64,000 nucleotides of DNA from Anaerobium acetethylicum (lineage in GTDB: Bacteria; Bacillota; Clostridia; Lachnospirales; Lachnospiraceae), in contig NZ_FMKA01000006.1 of assembly GCF_900096945.1 (NCBI RefSeq), forward strand, positions 1-64,000, read 5' to 3'. Shown here one piece after another: positions 1 through 7,525 of the stretch. The stretch's first letter is position 1. Each line of letters begins with the position of its first letter. The notes below the pieces were generated by a model that was not told the origin of the DNA, ran no database searches, and saw only the letters and a list, made by a program, of their open reading frames with translations. Made by a program: the position numbers and the translations under genes.

Positions 1-17
1 AGAAAAGCTTGTAAGAC

Positions 18-80
18 TAAATTCCACACAAGAGATTGCAAGATTAAATTCCATACCTTGTATAAAAGGGGTGGAATTTA
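18..80. repeat. Inverted and direct repeats upstream of the patatin gene
   Basis: The 9-mer TAAATTCCA occurs directly repeated at 18-26 and 45-53. The second copy forms a hairpin with GGTGGAATTTA ending at 80. It could be an operator or the AT-rich terminator of a gene left of the window. No coding sequence is visible in positions 1-146. Confidence 0.35.
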
Positions 81-233
81 AAAATTCAATTTAGGAATGA
101 AATCTTTGGTTGGATTCTTTTCCGTACAAACATTGCGATTGGAGGTATGAAGATATATACTTATATTATCTATACATCCGGGTACCTGGTACCAGGATGG
201 GTGCAGCAATCTGAAAAGGGGAGACAATCATCA

Positions 234-1127
234 ATGATGGAACAAAAGCTGACAAACAATATAAAAGACACAGCCCTGATTTTTGAGGGGGGCGGAATGA
301 GAGCAAGCTATACCGCCGGATTTTTAAACACGCTGCTGGAAAACGAGATGTATTTCGACTATGTCGCAGGCATTTCTGCAGGATCCAGCCATAGCGCCAA
401 CTATCTGTCGAGGGATACAGAGAGGGTCAAACGATCCTTTGTGGATCTGGTCCAGGATAAAAACTTCGGCGGATGGAAATATTTTATCAGGGGAGAAGGT
501 TTTTTCCGTTCGAAGTATATATACGAAGAAACGCCAAGGCCGGGTGGCGTATTACCCTTCGATTTCGATACGTTCAAGGCGAATCCGGCACAACTGCGTA
601 TTGGCGCATTTGACCGTGAAACAGGTGAGCTGGTCTACTATACCAAGGATGACATCCGGAATGTAAGCGACCTGATGAAAATAGTGCGTGCATCTTCGTC
701 CATGCCGATCTTCATGCCGCCCACCCATTTTGGAGGACGCTGCTATGTGGACGGAGGCCTGGGCGGAGGTATCGCCCTCGATGTTGCAAAAAAGGATGGA
801 AAGAAGAAATTTTTCGTTATCCTTACCCGCGAAAAAGGCTACAGGAAAAGACCGCTGAAATACACAGGCGCACTCAGGGCCTATTATCGGCACTATCCCC
901 TGGTGGCGGAAGCGATGATGAACCGCCATATCTTATACAACAGGACTCTGGAGGAACTAGAGCAGCTGGAGAGCGAAGGGAAGGCATTCCTGGTCTATCC
1001 CGATGTCATGCCGGTATCCAACCGCGAGGTGGATTACAGGAAGCTTACAGAAAGCTATGAGCTGGGTTACGCTCAGGGAAGGCGTGATGTGCAGGGATGG
1101 AAGGAATTCCTGGTGCCTTTTGTTTGA
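234..1127 (+). CDS. Patatin-like phospholipase family protein (YjjU-like)
   Basis: Predicted cytoplasmic serine acyl hydrolase of the patatin family. It opens with the oxyanion-hole glycine run (EGGGMRAS), then the nucleophile elbow GISAG with Ser48, and the catalytic Asp173 in DGGLGGG, so the Ser-Asp dyad is intact. The 297-residue length and the C-terminal part (YRHYPLVAEAMMNRH) resemble the bacterial YjjU group. The frame is open from 147, but AAGGGGAGA lies just before the ATG at 234 and the added residues match nothing, so I start at 234. The natural substrate is unknown; bacterial members are usually annotated only as phospholipase or esterase. The gene stands alone, with a palindromic repeat downstream. 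Confidence 0.85.
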   Translation: MMEQKLTNNIKDTALIFEGGGMRASYTAGFLNTLLENEMYFDYVAGISAGSSHSANYLSRDTERVKRSFVDLVQDKNFGGWKYFIRGEGFFRSKYIYEETPRPGGVLPFDFDTFKANPAQLRIGAFDRETGELVYYTKDDIRNVSDLMKIVRASSSMPIFMPPTHFGGRCYVDGGLGGGIALDVAKKDGKKKFFVILTREKGYRKRPLKYTGALRAYYRHYPLVAEAMMNRHILYNRTLEELEQLESEGKAFLVYPDVMPVSNREVDYRKLTESYELGYAQGRRDVQGWKEFLVPFV

Positions 1128-1170
1128 CATTGTTAAATGTTGACTATACAATAGAACAGAGAGTGTTTGT

Positions 1171-1209
1171 TATGCAACTATTCAGGACTGAGTCCTTCAT
1201 AGTCGCATA
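1171..1209. repeat. Dispersed palindrome family A, copy 1
   Basis: A 39-bp imperfect palindrome with arms TATGCAACTATTCAGGAC and GTCCTTCATAGTCGCATA around TGA. The core is shared with sites near 2220, 9265, 21352 and, more loosely, 20651 and 30226. It lies about 55 bp upstream of the next start codon. Confidence 0.7.
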
Positions 1210-1265
1210 GGGAAAAAGAAAAACACTTGTTTATTTTATATATTGAAAAAAACGGGGAGAAAATC

Positions 1266-2195
1266 ATGAATAATTACAACTTGAAAACAACTTTAGTAAT
1301 CATGGCAGCCGGGATCGGATCCCGATTCGGCGGAGGAATCAAACAGCTTGAACCGGTTGGACCGAATGGCGAAATCATTATGGACTATTCCATACACGAT
1401 GCCCTCGAAGCAGGCTTCAACAAAATAGTGTTTATAATCCGAAAAGATCTGGAAGAAGACTTTAAAGAGGTGATCGGAAAAAGAATAGAAAAAATCTGTG
1501 ATGTGGCCTATGCATTCCAGGAAATAGATAATCTTCCGGAGGGCTTTGCAAAACCGGAAGGCAGAACCAAGCCATGGGGAACCGGTCAGGCAGTCCTGGC
1601 CTGCAAGGGTATCGTCGGGGAACCGTTTGCGGTAATCAATGCAGACGATTACTATGGAAAAGAAGCCTTCGTCAAGGTCCATAAATATCTGTCCGCACTA
1701 TCTGCTGACCAAAAGTCTGAGTTCTGCATGGCTGGCTTCAGACTCAAAAATACCCTGAGTGAAAACGGCGGAGTCACCAGAGGCGTATGCAGAATCGATG
1801 AAAACGGTATGCTTGCGGATGTGGTTGAGACCCAGAATATCATAAAAACCTCCACCGGCGCAGCCATTCTTGCGGAAGATGGAAAACAGGAACCAATTGA
1901 TTCAGATTCTTATGTTTCAATGAACATGTGGGGACTGACACCGGAATTCTTTGATATTCTCGAATCGGGTTTTGTGAAATTCCTTTCAAAGCTTTCGGCG
2001 GAGGATCTGAAAGCAGAATACCTTCTGCCAACAATCATCGACAGCCTCATCAAATCAGGAGAGGCAAGCGTCAGAGTCCTCGATACAAACGACAGCTGGT
2101 TTGGCGTTACCTATAAAGAAGATAAAGAATCGGTAGTTGAATCCTTTAAAAAGCTTATTGCAGAAGGCGTTTACAAGGAGAAGCTTTTTGGGTAA
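1266..2195 (+). CDS. Nucleotidyltransferase family protein (NTP_transferase)
   Basis: The 309-residue protein starts with a Rossmann-like nucleotidyltransferase signature: AAGIGSRFGGGIKQLEPVG matches the nucleotide-binding loop G-x-G-S/T-R and its following lysine. NADDYYG (about residue 130) fits the metal-binding Asp position of this superfamily. Such enzymes join a sugar phosphate or alcohol phosphate to a nucleotide, giving an activated precursor. No glycosyltransferase or sugar kinase is adjacent, so the substrate cannot be named. The ATG at 1266 follows GGGGAGAAAATC; an earlier in-frame start at 1227 lacks a ribosome binding site. Standalone proteins of this type are common next to phosphotransferases in Clostridia, but none is present here. 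Confidence 0.8.
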   Translation: MNNYNLKTTLVIMAAGIGSRFGGGIKQLEPVGPNGEIIMDYSIHDALEAGFNKIVFIIRKDLEEDFKEVIGKRIEKICDVAYAFQEIDNLPEGFAKPEGRTKPWGTGQAVLACKGIVGEPFAVINADDYYGKEAFVKVHKYLSALSADQKSEFCMAGFRLKNTLSENGGVTRGVCRIDENGMLADVVETQNIIKTSTGAAILAEDGKQEPIDSDSYVSMNMWGLTPEFFDILESGFVKFLSKLSAEDLKAEYLLPTIIDSLIKSGEASVRVLDTNDSWFGVTYKEDKESVVESFKKLIAEGVYKEKLFG

Positions 2196-2218
2196 CAAAA
2201 TGTTGTGCATCATATTTA

Positions 2219-2248
2219 ATTATGAAGGCCGCAGTCCTGAATAGTTAC
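2219..2248. repeat. Dispersed palindrome family A, copy 2
   Basis: TATGAAGGCCGCAGTCCTGA followed by ATAGTTA. It is the same palindrome as copy 1 in the opposite sense. It sits directly between the nucleotidyltransferase stop and the VOC gene ribosome binding site. Confidence 0.65.
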
Positions 2249-2282
2249 CCTGGCGCAGTAATATTACAAGGAGAAAAACACC

Positions 2283-2663
2283 ATGATGTTTGACAAAATA
2301 CACCACGTTGCAATCATTGCATCGGACTACGAAAAATCGAAGCATTTTTATGTGGATCTGCTGGGATTTGAAATTATCCGTGAAAATTTCAGAGAAGAAC
2401 GGGATGACTATAAGCTCGATCTTGCTCTGGGCGACTGCGAACTTGAGATTTTCGGTATCAAAAACAGTCCCCCAAGGCCCAGTTATCCGGAAGCCTGCGG
2501 TCTGAGGCATCTGGCATTTAAAATCGAAAACATCGAAGAAGCAGTCCGGGAACTGAACAAAAAAGGCATAGAAACGGAACCTGTGCGTCTGGATGCATTT
2601 ACCGGAAAGAAGATGACCTTCTTTCAGGATCCTGATGGCCTGCCGCTGGAACTTCATGAATAG
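2283..2663 (+). CDS. VOC family protein (glyoxalase/bleomycin-resistance fold)
   Basis: The 126-residue single-domain protein begins with the typical VOC opening (MFDKIHHVAIIASDYEKS) and has two beta-alpha-beta-beta-beta halves. Candidate metal ligands are His near residue 9 (HHVAI), Glu near 59 (CELEIFG), His near 80 (RHLAFKIENI) and Glu near 123 (GLPLELHE). That spacing resembles small YaeR/SMU1112c-type glyoxalase-like proteins. The reaction is unknown; methylglyoxal detoxification is only one possibility. AAGGAGAAAAACACC precedes tandem ATGs at 2283 and 2286. It ends 19 bp before the zinc-ribbon gene, so the two are probably co-transcribed. Confidence 0.8.
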   Translation: MMFDKIHHVAIIASDYEKSKHFYVDLLGFEIIRENFREERDDYKLDLALGDCELEIFGIKNSPPRPSYPEACGLRHLAFKIENIEEAVRELNKKGIETEPVRLDAFTGKKMTFFQDPDGLPLELHE

Positions 2664-2682
2664 ATGGAAGGGAGAATCAGTT

Positions 2683-3147
2683 ATGGATTTTTTTGAAAAG
2701 GTAGGAGAAACATTATCTGTAAAGGGTAAGGAAGCAGTAAAGAAGGCAAAAGAGATGGCAGACATTTCGAATTTGAGCGTGCAGATCAGCAGCCAGGAAA
2801 AGATCGTCAGTAAGCTGTATGCTGAACTTGGGAAGGCTTATTTTGAACTGCACAGGGAAGAAGAAGACGGCCCCTATGCATCCCAGTTTAGGGAAATCAA
2901 GTCGGCTTCTGAAAAGATACAGGAGCTGAAAGGCGAAATCAATAAAATTAAAGGTGTGAAGACCTGCGAAAACTGCGGTGCCGATATGGGCGCAGATGCA
3001 GCATACTGCCCGGGATGCGGAACAAAGGCATCGGCTGAAGAGCCGGCCGGGGAACCGGAAGTAGATGATGATTTCGATGACGTCTATGATGATGCCTATG
3101 AGAATGCCTCCGAGACACCGCTGGATGATATAGGCGAAGAGGAGTAA
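2683..3147 (+). CDS. Zinc-ribbon domain protein with coiled-coil N-terminus
   Basis: A 154-residue cytoplasmic protein of unknown function. Residues 1-90 are charged and predicted helical (FFEKVGETLSVKGKEAVKKA), like the small coiled-coil proteins often fused to zinc ribbons in Clostridia. A zinc ribbon follows with two CxxC knuckles, CENC and CPGC, around residues 95-115. The tail is strongly acidic, ending in EEE. GGGAGAATCAGTT precedes the ATG at 2683; the frame is open upstream but overlaps the VOC gene. A role in scaffolding or nucleic-acid binding is only a guess. Confidence 0.75.
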   Translation: MDFFEKVGETLSVKGKEAVKKAKEMADISNLSVQISSQEKIVSKLYAELGKAYFELHREEEDGPYASQFREIKSASEKIQELKGEINKIKGVKTCENCGADMGADAAYCPGCGTKASAEEPAGEPEVDDDFDDVYDDAYENASETPLDDIGEEE

Positions 3148-3204
3148 TCCCTGCACCGGATTACAGTTTTTGAAAAATGGATTCCGAAGTAGCTGTAAAA
3201 ATAC

Positions 3205-3248
3205 AGGAGCCAGGCTCTGTGGTTGGTTTACCACAAAGCCTGGCTCCT
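3205..3248. terminator. Bidirectional terminator between zinc-ribbon gene and corA
   Basis: A near-perfect 18-bp stem (AGGAGCCAGGCTCTGTGG paired with CCACAAAGCCTGGCTCCT) and an 8-nt loop lie between two convergent genes. The flanking T/A runs are poor, so termination efficiency is uncertain. Confidence 0.6.
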
Positions 3249-3284
3249 TACTGTGCCACAGGAAAGATTGTTCTGTACGACAGA

Positions 3285-4220
3285 TTAAAAGAACTTTTTC
3301 TTTTTAAAATACCGGAGTGCGATTGTCACGACAAGGATAGCAAGGATAATCACGAAAAGATAGCCGAATTTCCAGGAAAGTTCGGGCATGTATTTGAAGT
3401 TCATTCCATACCAGCCTACAATCAGGGTGAGTGGAAGGAAGACGGCAGCAACGACCGTGAAGACTTCCATGACAGCGTTGAGGTTGTTGTCGAGCTGGGC
3501 GTGATATGCTTCCTTTACATGGGCGCAGTAGTCCTGCAGCATCTGTATATTGCTGTTCAGGCTCGATACCCGGTTCGTGAATATGGTAAAATAGCGCAGC
3601 TTGTCTTCGAGGAACAGATCGTTTTCATTTTCCTGAAGCGCCATTCCCAGCAGAGTCAGCTGCTCGTAAAAATTGTGGGTTACCAGGAGGCGTTTGCGGA
3701 TACTGGTGATTTCGGCAGGGAAGTCGTCATTCAGCTGTTTCTTGCTTATTTCCTCTTCCAGACCGCTGATCGTTTCTTCCAGAACCTCGATAGCGTCGTA
3801 GTCATCTGCGATGAGCCGCTCGAGAAACCCGTAGATGACTCTTTCCAGAGTCAGTTTCTTCGGATTCAGCCGTTCCATGGCTTTTGAAAGCTTTTCGGCT
3901 ACGCTGTCGTCAGCATCTTCGATGATAACGATCATGAATAGATTGCGCTTGATATAGATTGCAATCCGGTCCTGCAGTTTCAGGATGTGTTCCGAATCGA
4001 TGCCGTTTATGATGCCGAAATGGTAGTCGTCATAAACATCGATGTTCCCGTGAAGATGGATCCGGTCGCTCTTGCATTCCAGTACCGTAGAGTTTGCGAA
4101 ACCGAAACATTTATAATTCCGTTCGAGTTCTTCCAGAGAAATGAGGCCGACTGTTATTTTGTCCGGATCAATTTCTGAAAAGCCGATTTGCATGATTTCC
4201 GTGCTGATTTGATAGTACAT
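3285..4220 (-). CDS. corA: CorA-family divalent cation (Mg2+/Co2+) transporter
   Basis: The 311-residue protein has a large N-terminal cytoplasmic alpha/beta domain, a long helix (about residues 170-250), and two C-terminal membrane segments. The defining signature GMN is present as WYGMNFKYMPE between the segments. The C-terminus is lysine-rich (KKKKFF), as usual on the cytoplasmic side. The family forms homopentameric channels for Mg2+ uptake. GAGAGGACATCTT precedes the ATG at 4220. It is convergent with the zinc-ribbon gene and lies downstream of rnj on the same strand. A terminator hairpin separates it from rnj, so it may have its own promoter. Confidence 0.93.
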   Translation of the reverse strand: MYYQISTEIMQIGFSEIDPDKITVGLISLEELERNYKCFGFANSTVLECKSDRIHLHGNIDVYDDYHFGIINGIDSEHILKLQDRIAIYIKRNLFMIVIIEDADDSVAEKLSKAMERLNPKKLTLERVIYGFLERLIADDYDAIEVLEETISGLEEEISKKQLNDDFPAEITSIRKRLLVTHNFYEQLTLLGMALQENENDLFLEDKLRYFTIFTNRVSSLNSNIQMLQDYCAHVKEAYHAQLDNNLNAVMEVFTVVAAVFLPLTLIVGWYGMNFKYMPELSWKFGYLFVIILAILVVTIALRYFKKKKFF

Positions 4221-4242
4221 AAGATGTCCTCTCTTTTGATAA

Positions 4243-4282
4243 AGCCCTGTGGCCAGGAAGATGTTTTCCTGGCCACAGGGCT
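4243..4282. terminator. Terminator hairpin between rnj and corA
   Basis: A perfect 17-bp stem, AGCCCTGTGGCCAGGAA paired with TTCCTGGCCACAGGGCT, has a 6-nt loop. It lies downstream of rnj on the minus strand; the T-run is on the plus-strand side (GTTTTTAT). Another copy of GGCCACAGGGCT occurs at 4313-4324, next to the rnj stop codon. Confidence 0.65.
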
Positions 4283-4312
4283 GTTTTTATCTCATGAAAA
4301 AGTTTGTCCTCA
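4283..4312. repeat. Possible degenerate copy of dispersed repeat family B
   Basis: TTTTTATCTCATGAAAAAGT then TTGTCCTCAGG matches the first half of the palindromes at 11681 and 55086, but the second arm is degraded. It again directly follows a terminator stem. Confidence 0.35.
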
Positions 4313-4329
4313 GGCCACAGGGCTTGTTC

Positions 4330-6366
4330 TTAAGATTCCATAATAATCGGGAGTATAACGGGACTTCTTCTTATCTTTTTCCATAAGAAATCGTTCAGGT
4401 CATCTCTGACTTCATTCTTTAGCTTGCCCCATTCTGTAACGTTGCGGGTCTGGCATTTGTCTAAAGCATTGTTGATGACATTGCGCATTTCCTTCATAAG
4501 GACTTCGGATTCGCGGACATAGATGAAGCCGCGGGAAACGATGTCCGGTCCGGCAAGGATGTGGTTTGTTCCTTTTTCAAGGGTGAGGACCACGATAATG
4601 ATGCCGTTTTCTGCAAGGCTCTGCCTGTCTCGGAGGACGATATTTCCGACGTCTCCGACCCCGAGGCCGTCAACATAGATTTCGCCTGACTGGACTTTGT
4701 CTATAACGCGTCCTTTCTCTTTGGAAAGTTCAAGCACGTCTCCTGACTTCAGCAGGAATGTATTTTCATGAGAAATACCAAGCTCATTTGCAAGGGCAGC
4801 CTGTGCTGCGAGATGCCTGTATTCGCCATGGACAGGAATTGAGTATTTAGGCTTCAAAAGCGAATAGATCAGCTTGATCTCTTCGGCGCAGGCATGTCCG
4901 GATACATGCGTATCCTGGAAGATTATCTTTGCGCCTTTCATGGTCAGTTCGTTTACGACTTTGGAAACTGCTTTTTCATTTCCTGGAATCGGAGTCGAGC
5001 TGAAGATGATTGCATCGCCAGGTTTGATTCTGACGTCCTTGTGGCTGCCGTCAGCCATTCTGGAAAGTGCAGCCATGGATTCGCCCTGGCTTCCAGTAGT
5101 GATAAATACGAGCTTTTCGTCCGGATAATTTTTCACCTGTTTGATATCGATCATGGTATTGTCCGGGATAGTGATGTAGCCGAGTTCCGAGGCGATGGCA
5201 ATTACGTTGACCATACTGCGGCCCTGCAGAACTACTTTTCGCCCGAACTTGTGAGCGGTGTTGATAATCAGCTGAACCCTGTCGACATTGGATGCGAAGG
5301 TTGCTACGATCATGCGCTGCATGTTGTGTTCTGTAAAAAGATTTTCGAAAGTTTTTGAAAGCTTGATCTCAGACGGCGTGAAGCCTGGCCTGGATGCATT
5401 CGTGCTATCGCACATAAGGGCAAGTACGCCTTTTTTTCCTATTTCTGCAAATCGCTGAATGTCGATAGAATCGCCGAACAGCGGTGTGTAGTCGATCTTA
5501 AAATCTCCTGTGTGCACAAGGATGCCCGCCGGTGAATAGATTGCAAGGGCAGAAGCATCAGCAATGCTGTGGTTTGTCTTGATGAATTCGATTCTGAAAG
5601 CGCCGAGGTTGATTGACTGTCCGTGCTTTACCACTTTTCGTTTTGTTTTTGTCAGCAGGCCGTGTTCTTTCAGTTTGTGGTCGATGAGTCCGACAGTCAG
5701 TCCGGTTGCATAGATCGGAACGTTGATATCCCTTAATACGTAAGGGAGAGCGCCGATGTGATCCTCGTGTCCATGAGTGATGACAAACCCTTTGACTTTT
5801 GAAAGGTTGTTCTTCAGATAGGAGATGTCCGGGATTACAAGGTCGATTCCCAGCATATCTTCATCTGGAAATGAGATTCCGCAGTCGACGATAATGATGC
5901 TGTCTTCATATTCGATTGCAGTGATATTCATTCCGATTTTGTCAAGTCCGCCAAGAGGGATGATCCGGAGTTTGTCGCTTTTCACTTTCGCAGCTTTTGT
6001 GCCGGATTTTGATTGGGCTTTTGGAGCTGTTTCAGTCACGGCCTCGGAGCCCGGGAGTGCGGCAGCTTTTGCTGCATCTGTTTTTGCTTTCTGAGGTGCT
6101 GGCTTATTTGCTTTTGGCTTGTCGGTCTTAGGCTTGTCAGCCTTCGGCTTTTCGGCATTTGCTTTTTCAGCGGCGGCGGGGTCGGCAACAGGTTTGTCGC
6201 TTTTATTTCTTGGCTTTCTTGGCCTTGGCTTGCGGGCAGCCGGTTTGTCCGATTCCTCTTTATCGCTCTTTGTCTGATCGCCTGAAGCCTCGATGACTTG
6301 CGGCTTTTCGATCTGTATTTCTTTGTTTATTGATTCTTCAATATTTGTGTCTTCGTTCGTATTCAA
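4330..6366 (-). CDS. rnj: Ribonuclease J with long lysine/alanine/proline-rich N-terminal extension
   Basis: A 678-residue metallo-beta-lactamase/beta-CASP ribonuclease for 5'-3' exonucleolytic and endonucleolytic mRNA turnover and rRNA maturation. The zinc motif is HGHEDHIGALPYVL (near residue 205), followed by HTGDFKIDYTP, the beta-CASP region (SNVDRVQ, GRSM), SGHA, and the C-terminal RNase J domain. Residues 1 to about 130 are low-complexity K/A/P/D repeats (KADKPKTDKPKANKP), probably disordered; many RNase J proteins lack them and begin near the RIIPLGGLDKIG strand seen here. The start codon is TTG at 6366, placed 8 nt after AGGAGG. A strong promoter lies about 260 bp upstream. Confidence 0.93.
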   Translation of the reverse strand: MNTNEDTNIEESINKEIQIEKPQVIEASGDQTKSDKEESDKPAARKPRPRKPRNKSDKPVADPAAAEKANAEKPKADKPKTDKPKANKPAPQKAKTDAAKAAALPGSEAVTETAPKAQSKSGTKAAKVKSDKLRIIPLGGLDKIGMNITAIEYEDSIIIVDCGISFPDEDMLGIDLVIPDISYLKNNLSKVKGFVITHGHEDHIGALPYVLRDINVPIYATGLTVGLIDHKLKEHGLLTKTKRKVVKHGQSINLGAFRIEFIKTNHSIADASALAIYSPAGILVHTGDFKIDYTPLFGDSIDIQRFAEIGKKGVLALMCDSTNASRPGFTPSEIKLSKTFENLFTEHNMQRMIVATFASNVDRVQLIINTAHKFGRKVVLQGRSMVNVIAIASELGYITIPDNTMIDIKQVKNYPDEKLVFITTGSQGESMAALSRMADGSHKDVRIKPGDAIIFSSTPIPGNEKAVSKVVNELTMKGAKIIFQDTHVSGHACAEEIKLIYSLLKPKYSIPVHGEYRHLAAQAALANELGISHENTFLLKSGDVLELSKEKGRVIDKVQSGEIYVDGLGVGDVGNIVLRDRQSLAENGIIIVVLTLEKGTNHILAGPDIVSRGFIYVRESEVLMKEMRNVINNALDKCQTRNVTEWGKLKNEVRDDLNDFLWKKIRRSPVILPIIMES

Positions 6367-6627
6367 ATTAAATACCTCCTGTATTTCATAATTTAGTGAA
6401 TTGACCTAGTCCGTTTGTTTAAGCCGTATAGAAAACCGGCCTGTTATCTATATATAATTAAATAGTATGGATATACCAGCCGTTGCTTCATCAATTAAAT
6501 AAATTTGCATTTCTCTTCATAAAACCGTATTATCCCCTGATAAGACGATTCCTTAAAAGCTTTGACAACGATTGCTCGTAGTTGCAAATATCATTTTTTA
6601 TTAATTTCCGGATAAATAGTCAATTTC
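6367..6627 (-). other. Long 5' untranslated region of rnj
   Basis: About 255 bp separate the inferred start of transcription from the TTG start codon. The stretch is AT-rich and has no credible gene. Leaders of RNase genes are often sites of autoregulation, but I see no specific motif. Confidence 0.4.
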
Positions 6628-6656
6628 AGTATATCAGTCCGGAACGAAGTCGTCAA
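6628..6656 (-). promoter_or_regulatory. Sigma-A type promoter of rnj
   Basis: On the minus strand, TTGACG (6656-6651) and TATACT (6633-6628) are separated by exactly 17 bp. Transcription would start near 6621. Confidence 0.65.
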
Positions 6657-6702
6657 TATAGGGACTGTCTGTCACGGGCAAATTATATAAAAAATATATG
6701 CA

Positions 6703-6742
6703 AAAAAAGGACTGCGAGAAATACCCGCGGCCCTTTTTTTTT
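6703..6742. terminator. Terminator of the cold-shock gene
   Basis: An A-run, a short GC stem (GGACTGCG with CGCGGCCC, allowing mismatch and G-U pairs) and a T-run make a bidirectional intrinsic terminator. It lies 30 bp past the cold-shock stop codon on the minus strand. Confidence 0.6.
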
Positions 6743-6769
6743 GCTGCTGTATAAGATTAGATCAGCTGA

Positions 6770-6970
6770 TTATAATCTTGTTACGTTAGCTGCCTGATCT
6801 CCTCTGTTGCCAGAAGTGATGTCAAAGCTTACTGCCTGACCTTCGTCTAATGATTTGAATCCGTCTCCTAAGATAGCTGAGAAATGTACGAAAACATCTG
6901 CTCCGTTATCTGCTGTAATAAAACCAAATCCTTTTTCTGCGTTAAACCATTTTACTGTACCCTTATTCAT
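6770..6970 (-). CDS. csp: Cold-shock protein (CspA/CspB family)
   Basis: A 66-residue single cold-shock domain. Both RNA-binding motifs are intact: RNP1 as KGFGFI (residues 13-18) and RNP2 as VFVHF (residues 26-30), after the usual [10 protein letters not shown] opening. It binds single-stranded nucleic acid and acts as an RNA chaperone, melting secondary structure in mRNAs. GGGAGGTACCACA lies before the ATG at 6970; an open frame to 7003 lacks this support. The gene has its own promoter at 7109-7138 and a leader of about 130 nt. That leader contains a terminator-like hairpin, consistent with post-initiation control. Confidence 0.95.
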   Translation of the reverse strand: MNKGTVKWFNAEKGFGFITADNGADVFVHFSAILGDGFKSLDEGQAVSFDITSGNRGDQAANVTRL

Positions 6971-7014
6971 TGTGGTACCTCCCATTTTTTTATTATACTC
7001 CATTGTAAAAAAAA

Positions 7015-7079
7015 TTCACATATTTCTACAAATTATATATATATCAGCATCATACATACAATCTCTAGAAATATGTGAA
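7015..7079 (-). promoter_or_regulatory. Attenuator-like hairpin in the cold-shock leader
   Basis: TTCACATATTTCT (7015-7027) is perfectly complementary to AGAAATATGTGAA (7067-7079), a 13-bp AT-rich stem with a 39-nt loop. Read in the direction of csp, the stem is followed at once by a run of eight or more Ts. That is the layout of an intrinsic terminator inside the leader. Temperature control is an inference. Confidence 0.5.
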
Positions 7080-7108
7080 ATCTATTGATACATCTGTAAT
7101 ACTTGCTT

Positions 7109-7138
7109 ACTATAACATGCCCGACCAGAAAGAGTCAA
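7109..7138 (-). promoter_or_regulatory. Promoter of the cold-shock gene
   Basis: On the minus strand, TTGACT (7138-7133) and TATAGT (7114-7109) are separated by 18 bp. They lie about 140 bp upstream of the cold-shock ATG. Confidence 0.6.
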
Positions 7139-7446
7139 GTGTTTTCGGAATGTTTTATAATCTGGCCTGGCGGGTGTAACTGTTCATGCCATTTCTGTGC
7201 ATCGCGCAGCGCGTTACTTGTCACGGAGTGAGCAGTAAACTGGGGACAAGCGAAGATGCAGAATTTCGGGGAGGAGGTCTGACCACTTTGGATGTTTGTG
7301 CGTAGAACAGTATTTGAAAGGCGCTTATAACAACGAGGTTACAGTGCAAAACTCCTTTTTGTTGTTGAAAATCAATAAAAACATCGGATGTATAGAGTGT
7401 GTTTCACCCTGGAATTTGTGCGAAATAACGAAAAATAAATGCATAA
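7139..7446. other. Intergenic region between divergent csp and the dehydratase operon
   Basis: About 300 bp with no credible gene. A GC-rich stretch with small palindromes (such as CGCGCAGCGCG near 7203) suggests local structure. No T-box or known riboswitch consensus could be recognised. Confidence 0.4.
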
Positions 7447-7475
7447 TTGACAGTGCAACTCCAAAATGCTAGTAT
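7447..7475 (+). promoter_or_regulatory. Promoter of the dehydratase-permease operon
   Basis: TTGACA (7447-7452) and TAGTAT (7470-7475) have 17-bp spacing. They lie about 50 bp upstream of the dehydratase ATG. Confidence 0.6.
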
Positions 7476-7494
7476 TTAATCAAGAAATACGTCA

Positions 7495-7507
7495 GACGTT
7501 ATACGTC
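7495..7507 (+). promoter_or_regulatory. Candidate GntR-type operator
   Basis: GACGTtatACGTC is a perfect 5+3+5 dyad that falls just after the inferred transcription start. It is overlapped by a direct repeat of TACGTCA (at 7489 and 7502). It suits binding by the dimeric GntR/FCD regulator encoded downstream. A GACGT half-site also occurs before the regulator gene itself. Confidence 0.45.
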
Positions 7508-7525
7508 AACACAGGAGGAAGAAGT

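Noticed and set aside
3177-3887. A 236-codon plus-strand frame opposite corA
   Set aside because: It overlaps the corA gene in antisense, includes a terminator stem, and has no recognisable domain, while corA has the GMN motif.
7139-7525. T-box or amino-acid leader before the IlvD/Edd gene
   Set aside because: No T-box sequence, specifier stem or terminator is visible, and neighbours point to sugar-acid use.
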